A DNA stretch of 64,000 bases from Monosporascus cannonballus (taxonomy: Eukaryota; Ascomycota; Sordariomycetes; Xylariales). Position numbers and translations under genes: made by a program. Below the pieces are notes generated by a model. That model was not told the origin of the DNA, ran no database searches, and saw only the letters and a program-made list of their open reading frames with translations. The DNA lies in contig QJNS01000752.1 in the NCBI GenBank assembly GCA_004154925.1, forward strand, positions 739,986 to 803,985. Direction: 5' to 3'. Shown here in pieces: positions 12,701-24,268 of this stretch. Each line of letters starts with the position of its first letter. Within the stretch, counting starts at the first letter, position 1.

Positions 12701-13339
12701 AAATTTAAAAAGGATATAAATAAAAAACAGTTGTTAAATCAAAATACGGATTATTTAAATACTTGGTTACATTAATAGGATTTACGATCGTATTAATAAC
12801 CATCTAATAAATAATTAACCATGCGTTATAAGAATATCTCGATATTTTTATCGTATCTTACCTCGACGACATTCTCATATTTTTAAATACGGAAAAAACA
12901 TGTACAGAATACGTTCATACAATTTTTAAAATTTTACAAAACGTAAAATTACTTCTTAACGCAAAAAAAAAATTAATTCCACGTACAGGAATGTCAGGTG
13001 CTAAGGGGTGTACGCGTCAGGGCTACGTCACCTTTACGAGCTCGATGCGGGGGTCGGCTATATGTATGGGTGGTTTCTCCCCAGAAATGAGGTGGAAGGT
13101 CAGGTTTCAGACTGTTCTCAATAAATGGGTTACCTTGCCACTCTAACCTCCCAACAACAACATCTGACAAGGAAATGGAAAATTTGGGACATATTATTAC
13201 TCCAGGACATATTAGGATAAACTGCAAGAAAATCGCTGCAATTACAGAATAACAGAGGCCAACCACAATTTAAAAAAATATAGGCATTCCTTGGATTCGC
13301 TAATTATTACAGGAAGTTTATTCTATATTTCAGCAACAT
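9758..13339 (+). pseudogene. Plus-strand Ty3/Gypsy copy A0: gag, protease and RT remnants
   Basis: Same family as A1-A4 but in the opposite orientation. Positions 9,758-10,200 match the reverse complement of the A2 gag start at 9,240-8,930. The stretch 10,970-11,170 is the reverse complement of 5,100-5,330. A retropepsin-like segment ending in NP-R-W-like residues is near 11,940-12,060. RT begins about 12,395 with an open 60-codon frame containing KKCIRPS, then LFVSKKN and LRFIIDYR, the fingers and palm entry of Ty3/Gypsy RT. It resumes after the 178-bp insert with GHIITPGHIRI and an LGFANYY-like segment up to 13,339, where A3 begins. The rest of pol is not present to the right. Confidence 0.75.
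12992..13169 (+). mobile_element. 178-bp short element E, copy 1, with 5-bp target duplication AGGAA
   Basis: A G+C-moderate island inside the RT of A0. It runs from TGTCAGGTG to CATCTGACA and is flanked by AGGAA at 12,987-12,991 and 13,170-13,174. Removing it restores a continuous RT frame. Copy 2 (30,801-30,978) has exactly the same length in the opposite orientation and differs at few positions. TG...CA ends, a 9-bp imperfect terminal inverted repeat and 5-bp duplications suit a solo LTR of a short-LTR retroelement or a TRIM. The small minus-strand frame across it is incidental. Confidence 0.85.
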
Positions 13340-13706
13340 TGTGACGGCTAGGGGGTTTAACCAACTATTAAACCTTAGTGGTACGAATTTGTGTTAGCAG
13401 AAATATTATAGAAAAATGAGCAATACATACAGTAACGTATTACGTCTCGTAATATCAAAAATGCCTTAGGTAACAAATTATTACAAGTTAAAATTATCTA
13501 AATTATAAAAATAATAAACATATATATCCTGATTTTTTATTATTACTTATCTTTGTTCAGTAAAGCTTTATTAATCGGTTGCTTAGCGCTGCTTAATAAT
13601 GCTCAGTTAAAACTCGCTAATCACTAATTACGTAACTTTAAACTGGCGTAGCTTTATGGTCTTAACCCGACCGTTTCCATAGGCCCAACCTATTTAGGTC
13701 GTGATA
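13340..13706 (-). repeat. 3' LTR of A3
   Basis: 367 bp of the same LTR subtype as A1. The start TGTGACGGCTAG is not mutated, unlike in A1, and it ends GTCGTGATA. The first 50 bp are notably RIP-poor. Confidence 0.8.
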
Positions 13707-13799
13707 CGATCTCCCTTCTTCCCAAATCTTATTTTCAAGATTTTTCTTTTCCTTTTTTCTTCTAGTAAATTCCATTTTTCAAGATATTAGCCCGCATTA

Positions 13800-14430
13800 T
13801 TCAAAATCGTCGTCAGGTCTTTTCGTCCACCGTACCACGTCAAAATCTATTTTTTATCTTTAACGACTTTAATTTCGAAATTATGCCGTATTTCTTATAT
13901 TTTTCAAAAAGTTAAAAAAGCGAAATAATAGAAACTAATTTTAAATATAAGGCATATATTAAGCGTAATTATCCTTATAATGGTAATGGTATCCTTTTAT
14001 TTTCCTTAAAAAAATATTCGTGTCCAAAATTAACTTTTAAAACGTAAACAGGTACTTATAGAAAAACGTTTTCTGGAATTACAAAAACGCTATTAACAAA
14101 AAATAAACGAGGTTATCGTACGATTAATTCGTTTTCGGAAATAAAAAACGTTATTTCGTTCGAAAAGAATTAAGATAATATAATATGAATTACAATCGCT
14201 AAAGAAGTTAAAGGAGCAGGAGCGCCAGGAATAAGCCAATATTAAGGCTTCCTTAGCCGCCTTGGCTCTCTCTCTTAAGTTACCTGGTGTCGATTGGCCG
14301 CTGGAAAACGTCGATCAGAACGCGATTATTTTCCGTAGTTCCGCCGTTATTAGTAAAAATTCTTTAACAGGCGTTAAGCGTTAATAAGAATTTTGGCGGG
14401 TTCCTAAGTACTTTCGAAGTCTAGGTAGTT
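13800..14430 (+). pseudogene. Decayed antisense ORF of family A (A3 copy)
   Basis: Plus-strand counterpart of the frame at 640-1,275. The best-preserved stretch is 14,105-14,410: it reads through RLIRFRK, a Leu/Lys/Glu-rich coiled-coil-like segment (near 14,190-14,225) and a GVDWP motif equivalent to the ADWP of A1, with stops explainable as former Gln codons. A run of A residues near 14,015 shifts the frame. The less mutated codons here help to confirm the frame choice in A1. Confidence 0.5.
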
Positions 14431-15170
14431 TTTCCACTTAATTAAATATTATATAAATACGTTTTATTTTCGTATATCGAAAATTTTCTCCACCTCGTAT
14501 ATTTATTCGTTTTCTATTTCCACGTCGTTTTATACCGTATACACCTTATTTGTATTCGCTATTAATTTGAAACAAGAAACGTAAAATATTAAATAAAGTT
14601 TACCTTTTCGTACAAGTTTTAGTTAATAATTATTTTCTAATATTTTCTTAGCGATTCTATATAGACCGACATATTTAGAACCGAAATTGTTGTTAAATTG
14701 TGTTATATAAATATTTTTGGCAGCGAAAAGAGCTATTTTCCTTTTTTCGAAAATTAATTTTTTTAAGTTTTTCTGATTATAATATTTATTTATTTAATTC
14801 CGTACGAATCCTAGTTCTATTTGTATTTCTTAACGTAATTTCCGTAACTATATCCACGTGAAACTTATTTTTATATTAATAAACCGTCGCCGCGTACTTG
14901 GTTGTAAATTTTTAAAATACAACCAAAATTTACGTTCGTAAGTATTATATTAATATTTTCGTCATAATTCATATTATATATGAATTAAATAATCAAAATA
15001 TTGTATTCCAGTTATTTTATTTATAATTAATGTAATATCGTTAGTAAACCTTTAAAATTTAATTCCTTTATTTTGTTTTATTTATTTATTTGTAATTTAA
15101 ATACGTTAAATTGTTTGTATTTTAAACCGATTTGTGCTATAAGGCTTTGCTAAAATTTAAATACAAATAT

Positions 15171-15333
15171 TGTCGGCTAGCAGGGGGTGTTCTAGCACTC
15201 TATATACGGAAGATTCCCTCTGATCGAAACATATATATTCCGGAACTAGATCACCTTAAAGTGTAGTACCCGTTCTAAAGCACCTGCAACTAATTATCAA
15301 TACATATATATCTGATATCCCTTATATTTAATA
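15171..15333 (+). repeat. 5' LTR of the Copia element
   Basis: 163 bp. It starts TGTCGGCTAG, contains the shared GCAGGGGGTG and the CACCTTAAAGTG block, and ends TTATATTTAATA, the RIP form of TTATATCTGACA in the 3' LTR. Confidence 0.85.
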
Positions 15334-15479
15334 ATTCAAAAATCTATTCGTTTAATTAAGGCAGATATCAATTAATTAATTGTTACTAAAACAATATCAG
15401 CTGTATATTAATTATAATTATCGAAATAAGCCAATAATACTAATAACGACCGTACCGTTAACGTTCTCCGTTATTTATA

Positions 15480-18400
15480 AGGGACCTAAGGACTAGGATC
15501 GTTTCAAAAGGGAATTTCAATTTAAAATATACGTATTCGATATTTAGAATTATATCAATTTTAATAAGAATTTTTAATAGCTTATTAGATCTATAAAACC
15601 TAATAGAGCTTTTTATCCAAAAAAACAAATCCGTTATACGATAAGAATTAATACCGCAAACGGTTGTTCGTCCATATTTATATTTTTCGAAAAATCTACC
15701 GAAAAAATCGATTATACCAGTTACCTAACGAATACCCTTAAAATAACGACCGAAACCAAATAAGCCTATAATTAGGATTTTATGGCATATATTTATAAAA
15801 ATCGGAAATACGATACTTTTCGCAAAAATATTAACGACCTTGCGAAAAATACCTTAGAATTAATATTTTCAATAATTAAAAAGTTAGTTTTTTAAAAGAA
15901 AAAAGTTACGAAAGTTATACGCTAACCTGGACAAATTCGGCAAGGTATACGATAACGGATTTTTAATTAACCCTTAACGAAAATATCGTAAAACATTAAA
16001 ATAAGCTTCGAAATTTAACAACAAATTAAAGGAATAAATCATAAAATAACAGAATTTTATAATTTTAAAATAATAATATAATATTCCAAAAACGAAAACC
16101 ATAATTATAAGGGTTAACGATTTATATATAATATTAATCTTTATAATTAGGATATAAATTACCATTTTGTAAATAATAAAAAAGACCAAAATCGATAATT
16201 ATACGATTAATTTTCAAAAAACCGTAATTAAGTTTTTAGATTATTAAGTTATGGCCCATCCTATATTTATATTACGAAATATTACAACACCTTTTTAACG
16301 TTTTACGGAATACCTGCAAACTGTTTTAATTAGGACGACCTTAATTAGGAAAATCTTAAAAACATTAAGTTTTAACCACCAAAAAATATCTTAAACCATA
16401 GGCCGAAATAAGGTAACCGTAAAGGTTTTTATATAGACCAAAACGGTAATAAACGAAAATGTTAAAACTTAAATATATAAAATACTCGTTATAAAATTTA
16501 CCTTATTAATTACTATATATTATCCAATTATTATTATTCATTCCCTAGAAAACCCCTAAAACATTTCCGTTTTAACTATAAGGTAATAACATATATCTAA
16601 AAACGAATTTTCGCTAATTAGTCTTTAAAAAAAACATCGACCGCTTATCGAAAATTATGGAAAAATTTATGATATAAAAAATAAATTAATTTTTTAAAAA
16701 AATACGACGAATATTACCATATTTCTTAATTATTAATTAACGTAACGTTATAAACTTTTTAATTTACACTTTAAAGCATTTATTTATTCTGGATTTAAGG
16801 CTTACGATATATATCTTTAATATAATTGGGAAATTCCTAAATGTTATATTTACCGTGTAAAGAAATAAGTTATACGTAAATAACTGTTTTGTCCCGATTA
16901 TAGAGTACGAAAAAATTAATATAATTTTTCGAAGTCTTAATAATACGAAAAGCTATATTTGTACGATATAATATATTACGAAAACTTTATATATAATCTG
17001 GTATTTTTCCAGTAATTCTAAAAAAAGATTATTAATACAATAACCGAAAAACCAATAATTTTATTCGAAATAAATATAATTAAGTAATTATTGCGTTAAT
17101 AAATAAGTTTAATTAATGCGTTATCGATAATATTAAAGTCATAATTATTTACGTAATTTTAATACTTTAGAAATTAAATATTAATTCGTAAATAAAAGAA
17201 TTACCATATATTAGTAATAATATTATGTAACGCCTGAAATTAAGATATCCAGAACCCGAAATAATCACTGAAGTACAGTTTTATACGAAACAAATCCACT
17301 TGAAAAATTCTATAATATTTAATACCAAATATATAATAAGGCGAAAATTAAAAAGCTAATATGCCGCGAACTAAAAGAAATATCCCAATTAAGATAAAAA
17401 ATCGTTATCGATTTTACAAATTTTAAAAAAAAAACTTTAAAAAACATAAAAACGTTATATTTGCCATAAACAGATATTTAAGTTGTATTTAGATATTTAT
17501 TTTGAAAACCGAAAGCGAAATACATTAATTCTAACGTTTCGATATTTTTAAGAATTTTAAAGAACCAAATAAGATCATTATATAAGTAATCGAATACGAT
17601 AACAAAATCCTGAAAAATTATTAATTTCGAAATATATTTTAATTATTTTTTTAAATATTATACTTAAATTTTAATATTATATACTTATGTTTAAAACGGA
17701 GATATAAATCGTTTAAGGGATATAATTAAGGAAAAAATAAATACAATATAAAATAACGTTAATATATTTTTGTTCATAATTTTAGATATCTTTAAAACGA
17801 TAATATACCTATATAATCGTACCTCTAAATACGTATTTCTTAGCAATACCCATACAAAGTTTATTATATTTACCTGGTATATTAAAACGCTGTTATAATG
17901 TTTAATCGAAAGCCTTAATAAGCTTACTTATAAGCATACGGTTATATAAATTACGTTATGACAATTACCGTTATAAAAAAATAAAGATTTTAAAAGTTAA
18001 ATCTTGAAATATAAATTGATTATTTTTTTAATTATTAATTTACGAACATTTACGAAATCTAAAAGGTATTAATTCATAAGATTATTATTATTTGAAATGT
18101 ATAATTGAATAAAAAGATCACTTTTTTTAAATAATATTACAATATTAAAAAACGACCGTTTATATATTATAAAAAAATTATAAAAGCTATTCCGATAAGT
18201 AAAAATACCTAATTAAAACAATAACTATTTAATTTATATATAAAAAATAAAACCTTAAATAAAGTAATTTAATTTGTGGTTAAAACGGAAAAATAATACT
18301 AAAAATATGTTAGCATACAATACGTACGAAATAAGAAAAAATCAGCCTGTTCGCAAAGGACTAATTGTTTTTATACGATTATTATATTCCAATTATTTTT

Positions 18401-20330
18401 ATTTCTTAAATTATTATTATCATTAACGTTTATCTTAATAATTATTACGATTATTATGCCGACGAAATAAATAAAAATAACCCTAAGTTCACCTTATATT
18501 GATCAATTTAGAATATCGGTAGAAAATAAAGGTATTTAACGGGTTATAAACATGAGCTTCCCGTATGTTCAATATTAAGAAAGCATTATTTAAAATAAAT
18601 ATAAAATATGGAAAAACGTATTTAATATAAAATTTATAACCCTTTTTATAAGTACGTATAATAACCGGCAGATAAGCTGCGAAAATTTAAGGAAGTTAAT
18701 TATTAGCAATATACGTTGTTTTAATAGAAAAAGTAATAATATTTTGGCATATAAAAATGCATTTAAATTATAAAACCAGATACATAAGCGTTATTTCCCG
18801 TTATCGTCTTAAGGCTTTAAAAGATTAAATATAAATCCGGTAAAGGAGATATTTTATAACGCCGAAAAAAGACTATTTGCAAAATTATAAAAAAAATATA
18901 ATTTTAAAAAGCCATAAACTAATTTTTTACTAAACAGAAATAAGTTTTAAAATATATATAAATATATTTTTATATATTTAATAAATATAAATAGTTGTAA
19001 AACTATAAGTCTCGTATTACTGTACAAAGCGATTAATAATTTAAAGCCGTTTATAACCATATATACGTAATTATCCTTATTAAAAATAATTTCGAATTTT
19101 AAACGTTATTATTCTTAAATTCGACTTAAAACTTAAATAATATAATATTATAAATATTTTTATAAATATTAATATATTTTACGAAATATATATAAAAACG
19201 CCTTTAAGCTATCTATAACGTAATAAGGCTTTTTTAATTAAAAATATTATATAACTTAAGGGAATTACTTTTATTATAACAGAAAACCTTTATTAAAATA
19301 TTTAAAAAACTATAATTTAACCTTGTTCCTTACGAACCTTATTATTTTATTCGTTAAAGAATATTTATCTTTTTTTAAAAAACGAAACTATTATAATATA
19401 TCGCAAAACAAATTAACATTTTCAAAAACGGTATACCTTAATAAAAGAATAAAAACTTGCGGTAGTTTTTCGGCATCGAAATAATTAGAAATAAACTTAA
19501 TAAAAAGTCTGGTTATTTTAATCCAAATTTATATATAAATTAATTAACGTAATATTTAAAAGAAATCTAAATAATTTCTCAAAAATATTAATAACTGGTA
19601 TTAAGCTATTGCCAAATCTTGATTTAGCTTATTTAGACTTTATTATCAAATACCAGAAAACAGTTAATTTTATTTTTTTCTTAATAATTAATACGTAACC
19701 CGATATATCCTTTACGGTATACCAACTTACCCAATTTAACATTAACCTTAATAACGTATATTATAAAGCCGCCAACCGTATTATATTATACTTATTCGGA
19801 ATTAAAGCATTAATACTACTGTTCGGGGGTAAAAGTTTATTAAATACCTAAAATTATACCTTTTTCGCGCATAATACGGTCGACCGAAAAATTTCTTAAA
19901 CTTACATTATAAAACTATTTAAAAAAATAACAAGATAATAGACGCATAAATACAATATAATAAATATTTTTAAAATAAAAACATATATATTAGTTTTTAC
20001 GTAAATTATAAAAAAAATCTTATATTATATTCGATTAATTAAAAATTTAAAAATTATCTTAAATATAAAATCGTTAAATATATAGTACGATAAGTAACAA
20101 ATTATACAGCTTGTTAGTGCCTATATAACATTATTAATAATAAAATTACGGTATATAAATATATATAATTACTAATTTTAATAAGCCGCAAAAAAGGACT
20201 TAATTAAAATAAATTACGTATTTACGGATAAGACGTTAATTAACAGTTTAACAGAAACCTTATTACGCGAATCCTTTTAAATATTTTAAAAAGTAATTAA
20301 AACTAATAAATTTTACGGAAATTTTTAATT
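15480..20330 (+). pseudogene. Decayed Copia polyprotein (gag, integrase, RT, RNase H)
   Basis: Ty1/Copia type is shown by the C-terminal half. The block leading to the catalytic region (19,200-19,400) reads ...FIRQ-like then FF-(three changed residues)-I, where FFYVDDI is expected near 19,370-19,395. A well-kept segment at 19,690-19,800 reads PDISFTVYQL followed by KAANRIILYLFG, typical of the Copia RT/RNase H connection. At about 20,190-20,320 a segment like NYVxTDKxLxxxLT matches the end of Copia RNase H. Gag and integrase in 15,480-18,500 are assigned only from position. RIP stops are throughout. Confidence 0.7.
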
Positions 20331-20469
20331 AATAAAAAAACATTTTGCGAAAGATTTTAAAAAAGGAATTAATTAATTAAAAAGTTTTAATTGCCGGAAG
20401 AAAGATAAAATAAATAATTGTAACTTTAGGAGTTATAATAATTAATACCGTAAATGCTTTAAGCCATTA

Positions 20470-20632
20470 AGAGGGTATGCAGGGGGTGCTTTAATATTCT
20501 ATATACGGAAAATTCCCCCTGATCGGAACATATATATTCGGGGACTATATCACCTTAAAGTGCAGTGCGCGTTTTAGAGCACGTGTAACTAGTTATCAAT
20601 ACACATACAACTGATGTCCCTTATATCTGACA
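20470..20632 (+). repeat. 3' LTR of the Copia element
   Basis: 163 bp, less mutated than the 5' LTR (for example ATCTGACA retained at the end). It is followed directly by target duplication AATAT. The first ~10 bases align poorly with the 5' LTR start, so the left border is approximate. Confidence 0.8.
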
Positions 20633-23600
20633 AATATCGATCCTTTATTTAAAATGAGTTTTTTAATACACTGTATATACTAAAAATATATTTAAAAAAT
20701 ATATGCCATTTGTTTAACATTTATATGCTTGTACTATAATAAAAAATAGAAAATTTTGTAAATCGATCAACGATATCGACAATGTTTTCATAATATACCT
20801 TTGTAACTAAATCCTTTAATATAGGAAATTTGGTAATAAAGTCAAATATGATTAAATACGATAATCGTTTTACAACTAGTAATAATTGTAATGTTTGGTA
20901 AGGCTTATATTATTGAACCTTTGTTCTGGCGTAAATATTGTATTATTATATAATTTCTTATACTGTTAATTTTTTATATAAACGGAATAAGTACGTTAAA
21001 GCCGTTTTAGGATTTTGTAGATCTCTGAATATCTGTATAGCTAACATTTGTATATATTTCGTACTAAAACTTTCTGGTATTTTGCTGGAATTTATATCTT
21101 ATTTGTTTTTTGGTTTTTTAGACAATTATCGTTATATTACTAAATTTTCTGATATATATCAAAAGGTATTTCCCGAATTATAGTAATTTGGCGCGGGAGT
21201 AAATATCTTTTTATAATGATATCGAAAATTATATGACTAATTTTAACCAAATTCTTGTCGAAGTTTAATTATTTGCTAAAAGCATTTGCTCTGCTATTCT
21301 CTAAGCTTTTCTTATAAATAATAACGAAATTAACGTTCGCCAATTTTTCTGCGTATTTTAATTATCCTCCTAGAAGTTCCTTAGCCGTAATAAATCGGGT
21401 AAGATTTGAATAATTTATATAAATCTTAATCTAGTACAAACTTTCTTTTTAAAAAATACCTAAACCTTCGGAATACTATAATAATAGCCATAAATTTCTT
21501 ATCTGGAATACCGTAATTAAACTCGGCTATTTTTAACATATATAAGAAAAATATAATAAGGTATAATTTGCCTTAATTGTTCTGTTATCCGATCACTACG
21601 CCTAACGCAGAATCCGAAATATCGGTTTTTAGCTTAACGGGGCGGTTTAGATCGTACAGAATTAATACTGGTTCGTTAATAATCGTATCCTTAATATCTT
21701 AAAATACTTTTTTCGTTTCGGACGTCCATTTGAATTTTCTTTTCGTCAATTCGTTAGGGGTATAATTATTTGCTCAAATTCCGAATAAACTTACTGTAAT
21801 AATTAACGAATCCAAGGAATGCCTGTACCTTCTTAATTATGGTTAACGTTTGTCATTCTATAATTACAGCGATTTTCTTAGGGTTTATCCTGATATATCC
21901 TGGTGTAATAATATGTCCTGAATATTTTACTTTTTATAGGTAAAACTAACTTTTTTCTGCGTTAATAAATAGTCTTATATTTTATAAAGCTTAAAGAACT
22001 TCATAAATGTATCTTGTATATGTTTTTTCCGTTTTTAAGAAAATGAAAACATTATTACAATAGCAAATAACAAAAACGTTAAGGTATTTTTGTAGCATAT
22101 AATTAATTATTCGCAGAAAGATTCTTAATATGTTCGTAAATCCTATTAATGTAATTAAATATTTAAATGTTCCGTGTTTCGTTTTAAAAGTTATTTTTTA
22201 TTTGTATTTTTTTAATCTTAAAAAAATTCTATTTATCTTTAAAATCCAATATTATAAATTATTTCGTTCCATTAAATCGATCCTTTATTTCTGTAATAAG
22301 CGGTAATAATATTCGATCCTTAATAATAATATCGTTTAATTGTTAATAATTAATTACGAATCGCAATTTTCCGTTTTTTTTAGTACGAAAAATATGAGGT
22401 ATTTTGCTAGTCATTTTAAAGGTTAAATTTATTTTTTTTGTACCTAATTTTCCAGATATTTTTTAAAAGCGCGTAAATTATTTCCGTTAAGGTTTTAAAT
22501 ACGGTAAAACTTTGTTGAAAATCCTTTCTTAAAAATTATTTCATAATCCTTTTTGTTATATTCTAGTAATCTCGTATTAAGCTTTTTTCTGAGAAGCTTT
22601 TCGTAATTATAATATTATAATAATATATTAATCAAATTCTTTAACTTTTGAGGCTCTTGTTCGAGGTTGTTCTTCAACCACTCTAATTTCGTTTTAATAA
22701 TAATAACGATATGTTGTATTCTTTTTTAATACCCGCTTTTTTTGTGTTCTGTCTTTTTAGGTAATAAGGTTTTTGTCGTATCCTTATGCCTGCATTTGTC
22801 GCTATATTTAATCGAATATTAAGATTTTAAATTTCTGTTTTTTATCGCTTATATGTTGTAAAACGAACCTCACCTAGCTAGTCCTTTTATTAATAAAACC
22901 TTTGTACTGGTATATCTATAACTCTTTTAAAATCATATCGTAATTTTTAAGTAAAACGTTATCGAAATTAACAATTTAATATCGTCCTTAAATAAAAATT
23001 TTAAGGTAATTAATTTCGCGTATGATTTTCTCATTATCGTAAGCGAATTACTATTTTTCGATATTTGTCGTTATATAAGGTTTTAACTTATATCTTTATA
23101 ACAGTTTAAGCCTATAAATTATATCTGGTACAATATAATTTCCGCCCAAAGTTCCGTAATCCACTATTGCAATGTATTAATACGTTTTAATTCGGATATC
23201 CAAAGTAATAAAGTTATTAACGCCTTTTATCGTCGTATTTAAAACCTTTTTCGGGAGTTCCCTTTAATTCTTTTACATTTCGTTATCCTGCAGCTTTTTT
23301 ATAGATCATTTTCTTTTAACTTGTAATCGAATTTGTCCAATTCTATTTATATTTTTACCTTTGGCGCGTTAAATTGTTATATTGATTATTATTGCCGACG
23401 CATTATTTCTTTAAATTATATTAATCATTGGTAATTTTGTTACAATGTATTTCCTTATTCAGTAATCTGTTTTTTTATGTTTTCGATTATATTCTATTAC
23501 GCGTTATATTGATTATCGTTTTAGAAATCGTTTATAATATAACGTAAATTTTTTATGGCTTTTTTTTCGTCCGAATCCATAATAAATACTAATGAAAAAT

Positions 23601-24268
23601 AAGGATTTATAGTAGTCTTTTGGCAGTGTTTTTTTATTATATGCTAGATTAACTCTTTTTCTATTTAATAATTATATTACTAAAAATAATAAACAAGGTT
23701 TTCTTAGGGGTATTACTTTTTTTCGGACTAATCTTTTACTTCTGCTAGTTGTTAAATATTTCTTGGAGTTATAAATCAAAAATATCAATATTATTATTTA
23801 TTGTTTTTATTATTTCCGATATGATTAAGAAAATAGAATGCTTTATAATATATACGGATAATCCGTTCGTAAATATATTATTTCTATTTTTCGTAATCGG
23901 GATATTCTCATCGTCGACATTATATAACATGCATTTTGCCGTATCGATTAGGGGTTCCGAGACAGAATTGTTTTATTTAGTCCTAGTATTTACGTAATTA
24001 TCCTTAAAATGTTTCTTATTGTATTCGCAATACTTATTAAGTTAATTTCCTGGTTTTTCGTATTTCTTATTGGATTTTTCGTTACAGGGGACCTGGTACA
24101 TACTTAGGCCGAATTACGTTAATAAGTTTGTTTTTATTTTTCTGATTTTTTCTGGATTATCCCTTAAGCACTAGTTTTCAGTTATTCTGACGGGGTTTCT
24201 TAGGTGCCTTATATTATATTATCTTGTGCCTTATTTTATCATAATTAAAGTATTTGATTTGGCTCCAT
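20633..24268 (-). pseudogene. RIP-inactivated integrase, RT, protease and gag of A3
   Basis: Minus-strand continuation of A3 to the right of the Copia insertion; 14,430-15,170 holds the integrase C-terminal side. A DRFTK-like integrase motif reads near 20,755-20,795 and an RT catalytic region equivalent to that of A1 near 22,040-22,090. The gag part at 23,700-24,268 is nearly collinear with A2 7,750-8,350. Open plus-strand frames at 20,938-21,183 and 23,749-23,997 lie antisense to these remnants. Confidence 0.65.

Larger units (their letters stand above)
15171..20632 (+). mobile_element. Complete Ty1/Copia LTR retrotransposon, RIP-inactivated, TSD AATAT
   Basis: 5,462 bp with two 163-bp LTRs (15,171-15,333; 20,470-20,632) and target duplication AATAT at 15,166-15,170 and 20,633-20,637. 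It splits A3 cleanly: the flanks join into a sequence like A1 near 1,980-2,000. Plus orientation follows from the RT and RNase H remnants and from a purine run AAGAGGG before the 3' LTR. All frames carry many stops. Confidence 0.85.
13340..24268 (-). mobile_element. Ty3/Gypsy element A3, 5' end missing, split by a Copia element
   Basis: A minus-strand family A element inserted in the RT of A0. The 3' LTR is 13,340-13,706 and a pyrimidine tract (polypurine on the minus strand) follows at 13,707-13,724. The left flank AACAT (13,335-13,339) would be its target duplication. The internal region runs to 15,170, is interrupted by the Copia element, and continues 20,633-24,268, where it stops inside gag without a 5' LTR and joins unrelated D sequence. 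The truncation point comes from comparison with A1, A2 and A4 and is accurate to perhaps 20 bp. Confidence 0.75.

Noticed and set aside
12994..13266. 90-codon minus frame sharing its C-terminus with the frame at 30,742-30,972
   Set aside because: The shared peptide is a translation of the 178-bp element in both places; the frame extends into unrelated flanks, so it is not a gene.
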